A stretch of DNA of 64,000 nt from Bin87 sp965197635 (lineage in GTDB: Bacteria; Chloroflexota; Dehalococcoidia; Lucifugimonadales; UBA3495): contig OZ240218.1 in assembly GCA_965197635.1 (NCBI GenBank), forward strand, positions 124,001 through 188,000. Reading direction: 5' to 3'. The notes below the pieces were generated by a model, which had not been told where the DNA came from, made no database searches, and saw only the letters and a list, made by a program, of their open reading frames with translations. The position numbers were made by a program, and so were the translations under genes. Of this stretch, positions 49,736-58,394 are shown piece after piece (position 1 is the stretch's first letter; each line of letters opens with the position of its first letter).

Positions 49736-50291
49736 GTTCGACGCCACCCAAATGGTCCTGCGCCACGCCGGAGATTCGCCCGTCGTCGGCAACCTCGGCC
49801 CCACCAGCGACGAGCTGTATCACGCCGGCCACCGGGACCGCAATTTCTATACCTATGGCAGCATGGGCCTGTGCTCATCCATCGCCCTGGGGATGGCCCT
49901 GTCCACCGACGACAAGGTGATCTCGCTGGACGGCGACGGTTCCCTGCTGATGAACCTGGGCGCCATCGCCACCATCGGCCGGGAGAACCCGTCAAACCTG
50001 GTGGTAGTAGTATGGGACAACGAAGCCTGGGCGCAGACGGGCGGGCAGCCCAGCCACACGTCCACCAATACCGACCTGGAAGAAGTGGCAAACTCGTGCG
50101 GAATCACCAAGACCGCCACCGTGCACGACCTGGAAACGCTGGAAGAGGCGTTCGGCCGGGCGATGACGGAACCGGGCCCGTGGTTCATCGTCGCCAAGAT
50201 CGAGGAGGCGGAGCAGTACATGCCCGTCGCGCCGGTGGAACCGGAGTTCACGCTGTATAGGTTCCGAAATACCTACGTGGGGTCACGGTGA
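49728..50291 (+). CDS. TPP decarboxylase beta subunit (ComE/phosphonopyruvate-type)
   Basis: A 187-residue PP-domain subunit with a TTG start at 49728. The TPP-binding motif is GDGSLLMNLGAIATIGRENP...WDN (GDG to N), and YTYGSMGLCSSIALGMAL precedes it. It forms an alpha2beta2-type enzyme with the preceding gene. No sulfonate or phosphonate biosynthesis genes are adjacent. Confidence 0.85.
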   Translation: MLRFDATQMVLRHAGDSPVVGNLGPTSDELYHAGHRDRNFYTYGSMGLCSSIALGMALSTDDKVISLDGDGSLLMNLGAIATIGRENPSNLVVVVWDNEAWAQTGGQPSHTSTNTDLEEVANSCGITKTATVHDLETLEEAFGRAMTEPGPWFIVAKIEEAEQYMPVAPVEPEFTLYRFRNTYVGSR

Positions 50292-50315
50292 CGTCTTCGC
50301 TGGACACCTGTCAAA

Positions 50316-51006
50316 TTGAGCTACAGCGATTACGTCATCTTTGCTGACGAAAGCGGAGACCCCAACGCGGCGTCGGTGGATGACAGATACCCCGTTTTCG
50401 TTCTTAACTTCTGCGTGTTTCGGAAGGACGCTTACGCAGCCTCAGTGTTACCTGCCTTCGCGGCGTTCAAGTTTGCCCACTTCGGACATGACATGGTGGT
50501 GCTGCACGAGAACGAAATACGTTTGCAGAAACGGCCCTTCGCATTTTTGAGGGACGAGCAGCAGCGGGCACTTTTTATGGACAGGCTGGCCCAGCTAATC
50601 AAGCAAGCGGATTTCATAATCGTTGCCGCCGCGATTGACAAGCGTGGTTCGGTGCAACCGCACAACCTTTACGAGATGGCCCTGCGAAATTGCATGGAAC
50701 GCACTTATGGCTTTCTGGAAAATCGCGGCGAGCATAAGCGGACAACACACATCATAATTGAGGGTAGAGGCGGCAAGGAAGACAGGCAGCTGACGGAGGC
50801 ATTTCGGCGCATTCGGCGTGGCGAAAACTCGTCAGGCCAAACTTTGCCGGGCCTTGATATTGTATTTGCGGACAAGAAAACCAACTCGACGGGATTACAA
50901 ATTGCAGACTTGACCGCGCGTCCTATTGGACGGTATTGCATCGACCCGAAGCAATCCAACCGAGCTTGGAATGCGATAGATCCCAAGCTGTGGCGCTCTC
51001 CACTAG
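50316..51006 (+). pseudogene. DUF3800 protein, 5' part, interrupted by IS
   Basis: About 230 residues from a TTG start, with the DUF3800 signature SDYVIFADESGDPN (RNase-H-like Asp residues), LHENEIRLQ, IIEGRGGKEDRQL and TNSTGLQIADLTARPIGRYC. At 51003-51006 the frame meets CTAG and enters an IS1182-type element, ending in foreign sequence at 51125. The missing end is at 52699-52757: joined at CTAG it reads WRSPLGDVNGWGLTITPERG, the normal family end. Confidence 0.85.
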
Positions 51007-52554
51007 CAGCCCGTCTGAGGAATGCCCGACTGTGGTGGATTCAGCTGGGAACTAACCGGCGACAACTATGTTTGCCGATCACCAGCGCTGATGCCGCCAG
51101 TATTTGGCCGACCGTGTGCCGATGATGGCAGAAACCGGCTTCGCCAACGATGCGACGAGCCCTTGGGCCGGCATCTTGGAGCCGAACCGGAACAGCTGGA
51201 GCAGGTTGTGCCCGGTGCAGATCAGCAGCCACTCCCCTTTCACCTGCTCCAGCCCCCGCAGCAGGAACTGCCGGAACCCTCGACCCTGCTTGATCTGGCC
51301 GAAGGCCGGCTCCACCGTCGCCATCCGCAGCGCGTAACGCTCACGACCCTTTTTCGTCAGCAACTTCCGCCGCATTCGATCCCGGGGCGACAGCTGCTTG
51401 GGGATGCGACCCCTGGGGGCGGGCGGCAATACTCTCCCGTGGCGGGTTTTCTCCGGCGCGACGTAGGGGTCTGTGCCCCGCGCGTAGAGTTCGTCAACCA
51501 CCCGGGCTGAGTAGTACCCGGCGTCAGCGGACACTTCCTTTGGGATCACGCCGGTGTTGCCGATGGTCTCCTCGACCAGGCCCGTCGCCTGCTGCTGGTC
51601 CGATGCCTGGTTGGTGGCTTGCGCCGCCACAATCACCTGGCGCTCGCTGTCCACCACCGCCTGACAATGGTACGCCGGCACGAAATCCCGCCCGCCCGGC
51701 GCGGGCATGATCCGGGACTCCGCATCAGTAAAGTTGCGCTGGGCCTGGTCGTCGGGCACCCCCGGATGCTCCCGGCTTTCGGCCTCGGCCGGTTCTGCCG
51801 CCGCCGGCGCTTCCGCTTCCAACGCCGCCAGGGCCTCCCGTAGCTGCTCCAACCGACCTTCCCAAAAGGCCAACTCCTCCGGCAACTCATCACCACGCCT
51901 GTCCTGACCGTACCGACGGTCTGCCGCGTCATCCGCTTCCTGCGCCTTCCGCAGCAACTCCGCCACCTCCGCCGCCAACTGCGCCGACTGCTCCTGCATC
52001 CGCCCGTAGCTCATCGCCTGGTGCTGCGATGCCTTGGCCTTCACCTTGGTCCCGTCCAACGCCACCTGCCCCAACTTCACCAACCCCGCCAACTGGCACC
52101 ATGCCAGCACCGGCAAGAACCGGTCCGACAACTCCGCCCGGTGGTCCTTGCGAAGGTCCGAGATGGTGCGGAAATCCGGCGTGTTGTTGGCCGCCAACAC
52201 CCGAAAGGCGAGGTCCTCGTGGCGCCGCTGGGCGATCCTCCGTGATGACGCCACTCCAACGCAGTAGCCGTAGAGCAGCGCCTTGACCATCATCTGAGGA
52301 TGCTAGGGTGGTCCGCCCCGCCGCTCTGGCTCGTAGCGCGCGGTGATGTCCGACCGGTCCAACTGCTCAACAACGTCGGAGATGAAGTAGGCCAGGTGGT
52401 CGTCCGGCAGCCATTCCTGCAGGGCCGTCGGCAGCAGCAACTGCTGGTCGGGGTCATAGGCGCGGTACGTCTTGCTCATCAGCGGCTCCCCTCTCTCGAT
52501 GCTTGTGCCATCATACCCCCAATGGCTCACCAGCCGTGTTACTCGGACAGGCTG
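51007..52554 (-). mobile_element. IS1182-type insertion sequence, 1548 bp
   Basis: Ends CAGCCCGTCTGAGGAA (left) and CAGCCTGTCCGAGTAA (right, reverse complement) are imperfect inverted repeats. CTAG flanks it at 51003-51006 and 52555-52558. It carries one transposase on the minus strand. The right CTAG also starts the adjacent MITE. Confidence 0.85.
51079..52530 (-). pseudogene. IS1182-family transposase with in-frame TAG
   Basis: Read through, 483 residues: MSKTYRAYDPDQQLLLPTAL, then MMVKALLYGYCVGVASSRRI, first Asp in VALDGTKVKAKAS, second Asp in VSADAGYYSA and Glu in EPAFGQIKQGRGFRQFLLRG. A TAG at 52303-52305 replaces what is usually a Tyr codon before HPQMMVK, cutting off the first 75 residues. 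A restart at the ATG at 52293 would lack the N-terminal domain. Confidence 0.85.
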
Positions 52555-52558
52555 CTAG

Positions 52559-52694
52559 TATTACAACGACGGATTTGGCGAACCACGCTTGAAGCTTCGT
52601 ATCAGCGGGTCGCAAAGACACCCTCATTTGAGTACCGTTCCTGTTTAGCATAGGCCAAAGTCAAGGTCCGTACTCGTCAACCGTCGTTGTAATA
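52559..52694. mobile_element. MITE, 136 bp
   Basis: Terminal repeats TATTACAACGACGG are identical at both ends, with CTAG at 52555-52558 and 52695-52698. There is no coding capacity. The TATTACA end is shared with the MITE at 17362-17569, so both belong to one family. Confidence 0.85.
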
Positions 52695-52698
52695 CTAG

Positions 52699-52757
52699 GC
52701 GATGTGAATGGTTGGGGGCTTACGATTACGCCCGAACGTGGGAAAGCCCCGGCGTAG
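52699..52757 (+). pseudogene. DUF3800 protein, detached 3' end
   Basis: After CTAG the bases encode GDVNGWGLTITPERGKAPA then TAG, the expected DUF3800 C-terminus (WGLKxFP-like). It is in frame with the 5' part when the IS and MITE (51007-52698) are removed. Confidence 0.8.
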
Positions 52758-52767
52758 CCCGGGGCTT
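52744..52767 (+). terminator. Hairpin at the DUF3800 3' end
   Basis: AAGCCCCGG and CCGGGGCTT arms with a short loop, overlapping the stop codon, followed by CTGTGG rather than a T-run. A possible terminator of the ancestral gene. Confidence 0.45.
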
Positions 52768-52960
52768 CTGTGGCATGGGTTGGGAATTACCCTGGCCCTT
52801 AACGAAAGATCTGTACTACGCCAAAACCTTTCGCCGGCGGGCAGCGCGCCTGCCTTCAACGTACGTGCATACAAACGGACTAGCCGCGTCCACATTCGCC
52901 GACCGTAACCATCCCCAATCGCGTCTTAACAGTACACCGTACCTGAAACCACGTCAACGT

Positions 52961-52989
52961 TTGCCACCCCCGCCCGCTTGCTCTATGAT
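52961..52989 (+). promoter_or_regulatory. Candidate promoter of the dehydrogenase operon
   Basis: TTGCCA at 52961-52966 and TATGAT at 52984-52989, 17 bp apart, end 47 bp before the E1 alpha start. Confidence 0.5.
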
Positions 52990-53036
52990 TGAGCCGGCGG
53001 CCGAGGCCGCTCACTTGCGCTTACGGCGCCGAGGAG

Positions 53037-54092
53037 ATGACCAGCCCGATGACGCAGGCCAACCCAACCGACGCTAATGCGGCAGTCGACATCGCCCGGA
53101 GGAATGCCGACGAGAACGCGCTGCCCGGGGGCCTCACCGCCGCCGACCTGGTGGAGGTCTGCCGGAAGATCATCCTCGTCCGCACCATGGACGAGCGCAT
53201 CTGGATGATGAACCGGCAAGGCAAGGTCCCCATCGCCGCATCGTCTCAGGGCCACGAAGCCGCCGAGATGGGCTCGCTGCTGGCAGCGCAGAAGGACGGC
53301 GACTGCTTCCTGTTCCCTTACTATCGGGACTTGGCGCTGAAGATGTCCGCCGGGCTTACGCCTCGCCAGGTGATGCTGTCCTTCATGGGTAAGCAGGGCG
53401 AACCTTACTCGGGCGCGCGCCAGTTCCCGCTCCAGGGCGCAGACCTGCCCCGAAACATCATCCAGATTTCCAATGTCGTGGCGGCCGGTCTCACCCAAAG
53501 CGTTGGGTATGCTCTGGGTTGCCAGATGATGGGCGACGACACCGTCACGATCTGCTACTTCGGCGACGGCGCCACCAGCCAGGGCGAGACCCATGAGGCA
53601 ATGAACTTCGCCTCCATCCATCGGCTACCCGTGGTCTTCATCTGCGAGAACAACAAGTACGCCATCTCCACGCCGCTGGAGTCCCAGATGGTCATCAGTG
53701 ACGTGGCGGCTCGGGCCGAGAGCTACGGGTTCCCCGGGTTTGTGATTGACGGGCTGGACCTCATCGCGTGCTATGAGGCAACGCGCCAGGGCATTGACCA
53801 CGCCCGCCAGGTCGGGCCGGTTTTGGTGGAGATGAAGCTGGAACGCTTCATGCCTCACACCACCGACGACGACGACCGCCGGTATCGGGACCGGGACGCC
53901 CTAGATGCCGCTCGGCAGTATGACCCCGCCTTGGTCTTTCCGGTTCAGATGCTGGAACGAGGCATTGTGACACAGGAACAGCTGGACGCATTTCATGCTG
54001 ACGCGCAGCAGCAAGTGAACGACGCCACGGACTTCGCCGACGCGGCGGCTCCGCCGGACGCAACGACAATTTACGATCACCTTTATATCTAA
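53037..54092 (+). CDS. 2-oxoacid dehydrogenase E1 alpha subunit
   Basis: A 351-residue thiamine-diphosphate enzyme subunit of a pyruvate-, branched-chain- or acetoin-type dehydrogenase. GKVPIAASSQGHEAAEMG and FPYYRDLALKMSAG suit the E1 alpha family, and GDGATSQGETHEAMNFAS..ENNKYA is the TPP/Mg site. GAGGAG precedes the ATG at 53037. E1 beta, E2 and lipB follow; E3 is not in the window. The branched-chain type is slightly favoured by MDERIWMMNRQGK, but this is not decisive. Confidence 0.9.
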   Translation: MTSPMTQANPTDANAAVDIARRNADENALPGGLTAADLVEVCRKIILVRTMDERIWMMNRQGKVPIAASSQGHEAAEMGSLLAAQKDGDCFLFPYYRDLALKMSAGLTPRQVMLSFMGKQGEPYSGARQFPLQGADLPRNIIQISNVVAAGLTQSVGYALGCQMMGDDTVTICYFGDGATSQGETHEAMNFASIHRLPVVFICENNKYAISTPLESQMVISDVAARAESYGFPGFVIDGLDLIACYEATRQGIDHARQVGPVLVEMKLERFMPHTTDDDDRRYRDRDALDAARQYDPALVFPVQMLERGIVTQEQLDAFHADAQQQVNDATDFADAAAPPDATTIYDHLYI

Positions 54093-54530
54093 ATGAGCGA
54101 AACCGGCGCCAGTCCCCGAAGTCGCACACTGCTCTACTTCGTCAAACTAATCCGCCTGCTTCTGCTAGCCGCCGTCTATGCTTTGGTAATATGGTACGGA
54201 GTGGTCACCACGGCCCACCTCAGCACTCCACCCACCCTGACTAAAATCGCCATCGCCTTCATTGCCCTCGGCATCACCGGCAGCATCTACCGCATTCTGA
54301 TTGATCTCGCGAACGAAACGAAAGGAGCCATCATGGTGCTGGCAGCATTCCTCAACGAAAAATTGGTGGAACCCCAACGGCGGAGACTGCGTGCGGAAGG
54401 ACGTGAGGAGGGACGTAAGGAGGCACGCGCTGAAATAATCGCCGACATACGTTCGCGCTTGTTGCAGGAGGGTATCGACCCGGACCGCATCATTCCTCCC
54501 GAAGAATCGGACGATACAGACCGCCCGTGA
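54093..54530 (+). CDS. Two-helix membrane protein with charged tail
   Basis: A 145-residue protein starting directly at the E1 alpha stop. It has two hydrophobic helices (LLLLAAVYALVIWYGVV; KIAIAFIALGITGSIYRIL) and then a long charged helix (RRRLRAEGREEGRKEARAEI). No family recognised. It interrupts the E1 alpha-E1 beta order and is likely an accessory insertion. Confidence 0.65.
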   Translation: MSETGASPRSRTLLYFVKLIRLLLLAAVYALVIWYGVVTTAHLSTPPTLTKIAIAFIALGITGSIYRILIDLANETKGAIMVLAAFLNEKLVEPQRRRLRAEGREEGRKEARAEIIADIRSRLLQEGIDPDRIIPPEESDDTDRP

Positions 54531-54584
54531 CTGCAAATCGGGAAACCGTTTGGGACCAAAATCAGCAAAGCAGGTGGCAGCACC

Positions 54585-55568
54585 ATGGCAGAAATGACAG
54601 TAATCGAAGCGGTTCGCTCCGCTCTACGAGAAGAGATGGAACGCGACGAGCGCGTGTTCGTCATGGGTGAGGACGTGGGACAACGCGGCGGCGTTTTCCT
54701 GGCGACGCAGGGACTCATCGAGGATTTCGGCCCGCAGCGGGTGATGGATACTCCGCTGGCCGAGGCGTCCATCATGGGCATCGCCTTGGGCGCTGCGTTC
54801 CGGGGGATGCGGCCCATACCGGAGGTACAGTTCTCCGATTTCGTCTGGCCCAGCGTCAACCAGCTCATCGGCGAGGCGGCCCGCGTCCATTACGGCACCA
54901 ACGGCGCGGTGAAGGTGCCGATGACCGTGCGCATACCCTACGGCGGCGGTATCCGCGGCGGCCTGTTTCACTCGCAGAACGTGGAAGCCCTGTTCTTTCA
55001 CACCCCCGGGTTGCTGGTGGTCACGCCGTCCACGCCCTACGAGGCCAAGGGGTTGCTTAAGTCGGCCATCCGCGACGACAACCCGGTCATTTTCCTGGAG
55101 CACAAGAAAACTTACCGGCTGGTGCGAGGTGAGGTCCCCGACGAGGAGTACACCCTGCCCATTGGCCCGGCTGACGTCAAGCGAGTCGGCTCCGACGTGA
55201 CCGTCGTCAGCTATGGGCTGGCGATGCACTACTGCCTCGCCGCCGCCGAGACGGTGGCTGCCGATGGGGTCAGCGCCGAGGTCGTGGATCTAAGGACGCT
55301 GAAGCCGCTGGATACCGAAACCATCCTGGAGTCGGTGAAGAAAACCGGCAAACTCCTGGTGGTTCACGAGGACAACATCAGCGGCGGAATAGGCGCGGAA
55401 ATCGCGGCATTGGCAGCGGACGAAGCTTTCGAGTACCTGGACGCGCCCATTGCCCGCCTCTGCGGACCCGACGTGCCCACGATGCCCTTCGCCCAAACGC
55501 TGGAAGACGCCTACATGCCCAGCCCAGAAGCCATCGCGGCGGAACTGCGCCGGCTGGCGGCGTACTGA
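54585..55568 (+). CDS. 2-oxoacid dehydrogenase E1 beta subunit
   Basis: A 327-residue E1 beta subunit. It has the family start AEMTVIEAVRSALREEMERD, GEDVGQRGGVFLATQGL, DTPLAEASIMGIALGAA and RIPYGGGIRGGLFHSQNVEALF, and the C-terminal transketolase domain VVDLRTLKPLDTETI. It makes the alpha2beta2 E1 with the gene at 53037. Length is normal. Confidence 0.95.
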   Translation: MAEMTVIEAVRSALREEMERDERVFVMGEDVGQRGGVFLATQGLIEDFGPQRVMDTPLAEASIMGIALGAAFRGMRPIPEVQFSDFVWPSVNQLIGEAARVHYGTNGAVKVPMTVRIPYGGGIRGGLFHSQNVEALFFHTPGLLVVTPSTPYEAKGLLKSAIRDDNPVIFLEHKKTYRLVRGEVPDEEYTLPIGPADVKRVGSDVTVVSYGLAMHYCLAAAETVAADGVSAEVVDLRTLKPLDTETILESVKKTGKLLVVHEDNISGGIGAEIAALAADEAFEYLDAPIARLCGPDVPTMPFAQTLEDAYMPSPEAIAAELRRLAAY

Positions 55569-55596
55569 CGCGATACAACGGCATGCGAGGCCCGCC

Positions 55597-56298
55597 ATGA
55601 TTTCGAAACTGCGCCCGCCGGCGTCGGCATATCCCGAAACTGACCCACTATACCCACCCAATGAAGAGCCCCGACCGGACGGGATGCGCCAGGAACTTGT
55701 CATCACTCAGCAGTTGCACGTGTTCAGGGAATACTTTCGAGAACGTTCTGATGTCGTGATGAGCACCAACAATTTCATCTACTACGAAAGAGGCAATCCC
55801 CGCGCGCGGGTCGCGCCCGACTGGTACGTTTCGTTTGGGGTCAACCCGGAGGCCATCATCAGCCGGGAGCCCTACCTGCGCTGGGAAGTGGGCAAGATGC
55901 CGGAGTTCGTTTCAGAGATCGCCTCCCGCTCCACTTGGCGGAACGACCTCACGTCGAAACGGGATTTGTACGCGTCCCTGGGCGTGGCCGAGTACTGGCG
56001 GTTCGACCCCACCGGGAACAGATATTATCCCGAGCCGTTGGCGGGCGAGCGGTTGGTGGACGGAGCGTATCAACCGATTGAGACTGCCACGGATGACGAC
56101 GGCATTATTCGGGGGTACAGCGCCGAACTGGACGTTGTCATCTGTTGGGACAATGGAGAGTTTTGCCTCCGCAACCCACATACCGGCGAGGACATCCTTC
56201 GCTACGAAGAAGAACGCGCCGCTCGGTTGGCTGCGGAGGCAGAGAATCAGCGACTCCGCGACCGACTGCGGCGACTGGAAACCGAAGGCTCTGAATAA
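55597..56298 (+). CDS. Uma2-family PD-(D/E)XK protein
   Basis: A 233-residue Uma2 protein. The core has RVAPDWYVSFG (Asp), PEFVSEIASRSTWRNDLTSKRDLYASLGVAEYWRFDP (Glu and Lys region), a PEPLAGERLVDGAYQPI segment and a coiled-coil end. ATG at 55597 is chosen; the frame is open to 55450. It lies between E1 beta and E2, an unrelated position. A similar gene closes the window at 63241. Confidence 0.85.
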   Translation: MISKLRPPASAYPETDPLYPPNEEPRPDGMRQELVITQQLHVFREYFRERSDVVMSTNNFIYYERGNPRARVAPDWYVSFGVNPEAIISREPYLRWEVGKMPEFVSEIASRSTWRNDLTSKRDLYASLGVAEYWRFDPTGNRYYPEPLAGERLVDGAYQPIETATDDDGIIRGYSAELDVVICWDNGEFCLRNPHTGEDILRYEEERAARLAAEAENQRLRDRLRRLETEGSE

Positions 56299-56307
56299 GG
56301 ACTGACC

Positions 56308-57699
56308 GTGGCTCAACTGATTGAACTGCCTCACGTCGGCGAGAGCGTCGTCGAGGGCACCATCGGCAAATGGCTGAAACAGCCGGGCGACCGGGTGGAG
56401 CGGTATGACCCGCTGGTGGAGGTGGTTACCGACAAGGTAACGATGGAAGTGCCCTCGCCGGTGGCCGGGGAACTGCTGCGCATCATCGCTCAGGAGGGCG
56501 AAACCGTGCCCATGGGCGCGCCCATTGCGGAAGTGGAAGACGGCAGCGGGTCAATCCCTGCCGCTGCTCCGGCGGAGCCGGTATCGGCCACCACACCCAC
56601 GCCGGCATCGCCCACGCCGACTTCGTACCTCATCACCGACGCCCGCCCGGTGGGGCCTACGGGCGGCTCAGCGGTGGAAGCCCAGAGCCAGGAAGACGTC
56701 CCCGCTGCCGAACCGGTCCCGGCCCGACCGGTCCAATCAACGCCGACCATCGCCGTCGCCACTGCCCCAGAACAAGCCAGCGAACGCGCGCCCAATCGCC
56801 TGTCTCCGGCGGTGCGTCGGCTGGCCAGTGAGCACAACCTGGACGTCAGCCGCATCGCCGGCACCGGGCTGGGCGGACGGGTCACCCGCAACGACGTGTT
56901 GCGCCATCTGGAATCCAAGCCGGCCAGCGTTGCTCCCACCAGCATCGCGCCCGCCGCCATTCCGCCGGCGCAAGCGGCGCCTACGCCGTTGCCGGCTGGA
57001 ACAGACGAAGAACGCATCCCGCTGACGCCGGTGCGCCGGATGATCGCCGACGCCATGGTGCGCTCCGTAACCCAAATACCCCACGCCTGGAGCATGGTGG
57101 AGGTGGACATCACCAGGTTGGTGGGCCTGCGTAACCGGGAACGAGAAAAGTTCCGGCAGCGCGAGGGCGTGAACCTCACCTACCTGCCTTTCGCGATCAA
57201 GGCGGTAGCGTCGGCGTTGAAGGACAACCCGACTTTGAACGCCAGTTGGGGCGAGGACCACATCGTGCTGAAGCGGCGCATCAACCTGGGCATCGCTGTG
57301 GCCGCGCCCACCGGGCTGGTGGTGCCGGTGATACACGACGCCGACCGCCTGAGCATCGCCGGGCTGGCCCACTCCGTCGCCGACCTGTCGGGGCGCGCCC
57401 GCGCCGGCAATCTGCGTTTGGAAGACGTGCAGGGCGGGACATTCACCGTGAACAACACCGGCGCCCTGGGCAGTGTGCTGGGCGGGCCAATCATCAACCA
57501 TCCGCAGGCCGGCATTCTGACCACCGAGGCAGTGCAACAGCGACCTGTAGTCATCAACGATGCTATCGCCATTCGCTGGATGATGAACCTGTGCCTGTCC
57601 TTCGACCATCGCATCAACGACGGCGCGGAATCGGGTGCGTTCTTGCAGTCCGTCAAAGATCGTCTTGAGGCGATGAATGACGACACTCCCATTTACTGA
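56308..57699 (+). CDS. Dihydrolipoamide acyltransferase (E2)
   Basis: A 463-residue E2 core subunit with GTG start. An N-terminal lipoyl domain has the lipoyl-Lys in VTDKVTMEVPSP (~residue 42), then a Pro/Ala/Thr-rich linker, a peripheral subunit-binding domain (LSPAVRRLASEHNLDVSRIAGTG) and the catalytic domain ending LSFDHRINDGAESGAF (His-x3-Asp-Gly). Together with E1 it forms a large cytosolic complex. lipB overlaps its end by 23 bp. Confidence 0.95.
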   Translation: MAQLIELPHVGESVVEGTIGKWLKQPGDRVERYDPLVEVVTDKVTMEVPSPVAGELLRIIAQEGETVPMGAPIAEVEDGSGSIPAAAPAEPVSATTPTPASPTPTSYLITDARPVGPTGGSAVEAQSQEDVPAAEPVPARPVQSTPTIAVATAPEQASERAPNRLSPAVRRLASEHNLDVSRIAGTGLGGRVTRNDVLRHLESKPASVAPTSIAPAAIPPAQAAPTPLPAGTDEERIPLTPVRRMIADAMVRSVTQIPHAWSMVEVDITRLVGLRNREREKFRQREGVNLTYLPFAIKAVASALKDNPTLNASWGEDHIVLKRRINLGIAVAAPTGLVVPVIHDADRLSIAGLAHSVADLSGRARAGNLRLEDVQGGTFTVNNTGALGSVLGGPIINHPQAGILTTEAVQQRPVVINDAIAIRWMMNLCLSFDHRINDGAESGAFLQSVKDRLEAMNDDTPIY

Positions 57700-58378
57700 A
57701 TGGCCGTCGGGTGCGGAACGGCAGGAAACCCTCCGCGTCATAAACGCCGGCACGGTGCCGTACCGGGTGGCGTGGGACTGGCAAGTAGAGTTCGCTGAAC
57801 AGGTCCGCAACGGTTCCACGCCGGAAACACTGCTGTTGCTGGAGCATCCGCATACCTACACGCGTGGCCGCTTGGCCCCGGATGGCGACCTGCTGCTGGA
57901 CGCGGCGACGCTGGCCACCCGCGGGATTGAAGTCGTTGAGACCGACCGGGGCGGCCTGATCACCTACCACGGTCCCGGCCAATTGGTGGCTTATCCCATC
58001 ATTCGGCTGCGCGGGCGGGGCGGTCCACATTGGTACGTGCGCACACTGGAGCAAATCATCATCCGCAGCCTGGCGGAGTTGGGGTTGGCAGCCACCATCG
58101 TTGACGGACTGACCGGCGTATGGACTGCCGAGGGGCGACGCAAGATAGCGGCCATCGGCGTCAAGATAGCCGGCGGCGTGGCATACCACGGTTTTTCCAT
58201 CAACGTGGACCCCGACTTGAAGATGTTCGACAGCATAGTGCCGTGCGGGATTCGCGACAGAGAGGTGACGAGCATGGCGGGGGAACTGGGCGCGACGCCG
58301 TCGCTGGACGCGGTTGCCGATGCAACGGCGCGGCATTTTTGCGATGCGATGAGGCTGCGGGCGATGCCGGTCGGATGA
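57677..58378 (+). CDS. lipB: Octanoyltransferase (lipoate biosynthesis)
   Basis: A 233-residue LipB that moves octanoyl from ACP to lipoyl domains. Signatures are LLEHPHTYTRGRLA, GGLITYHGPGQLVAYPI, the Lys in RKIAAIGVKI and the Cys in DSIVPCGIRDREVTSM. Its position after E2 fits its role of preparing the lipoyl domain of that protein. lipA is not in the window. Confidence 0.95.
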   Translation: MTTLPFTEWPSGAERQETLRVINAGTVPYRVAWDWQVEFAEQVRNGSTPETLLLLEHPHTYTRGRLAPDGDLLLDAATLATRGIEVVETDRGGLITYHGPGQLVAYPIIRLRGRGGPHWYVRTLEQIIIRSLAELGLAATIVDGLTGVWTAEGRRKIAAIGVKIAGGVAYHGFSINVDPDLKMFDSIVPCGIRDREVTSMAGELGATPSLDAVADATARHFCDAMRLRAMPVG

Positions 58379-58394
58379 TCAGGAGGGACACGGG

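Noticed and set aside
51007..51125. C-terminus of the DUF3800 protein
   Set aside because: These residues come from the IS1182-type element; the true end is at 52699-52757.
54093..54530. TA-type toxin with membrane helices inside the dehydrogenase operon
   Set aside because: Two helices with a charged tail alone are not evidence of a toxin, and no antitoxin partner is present.
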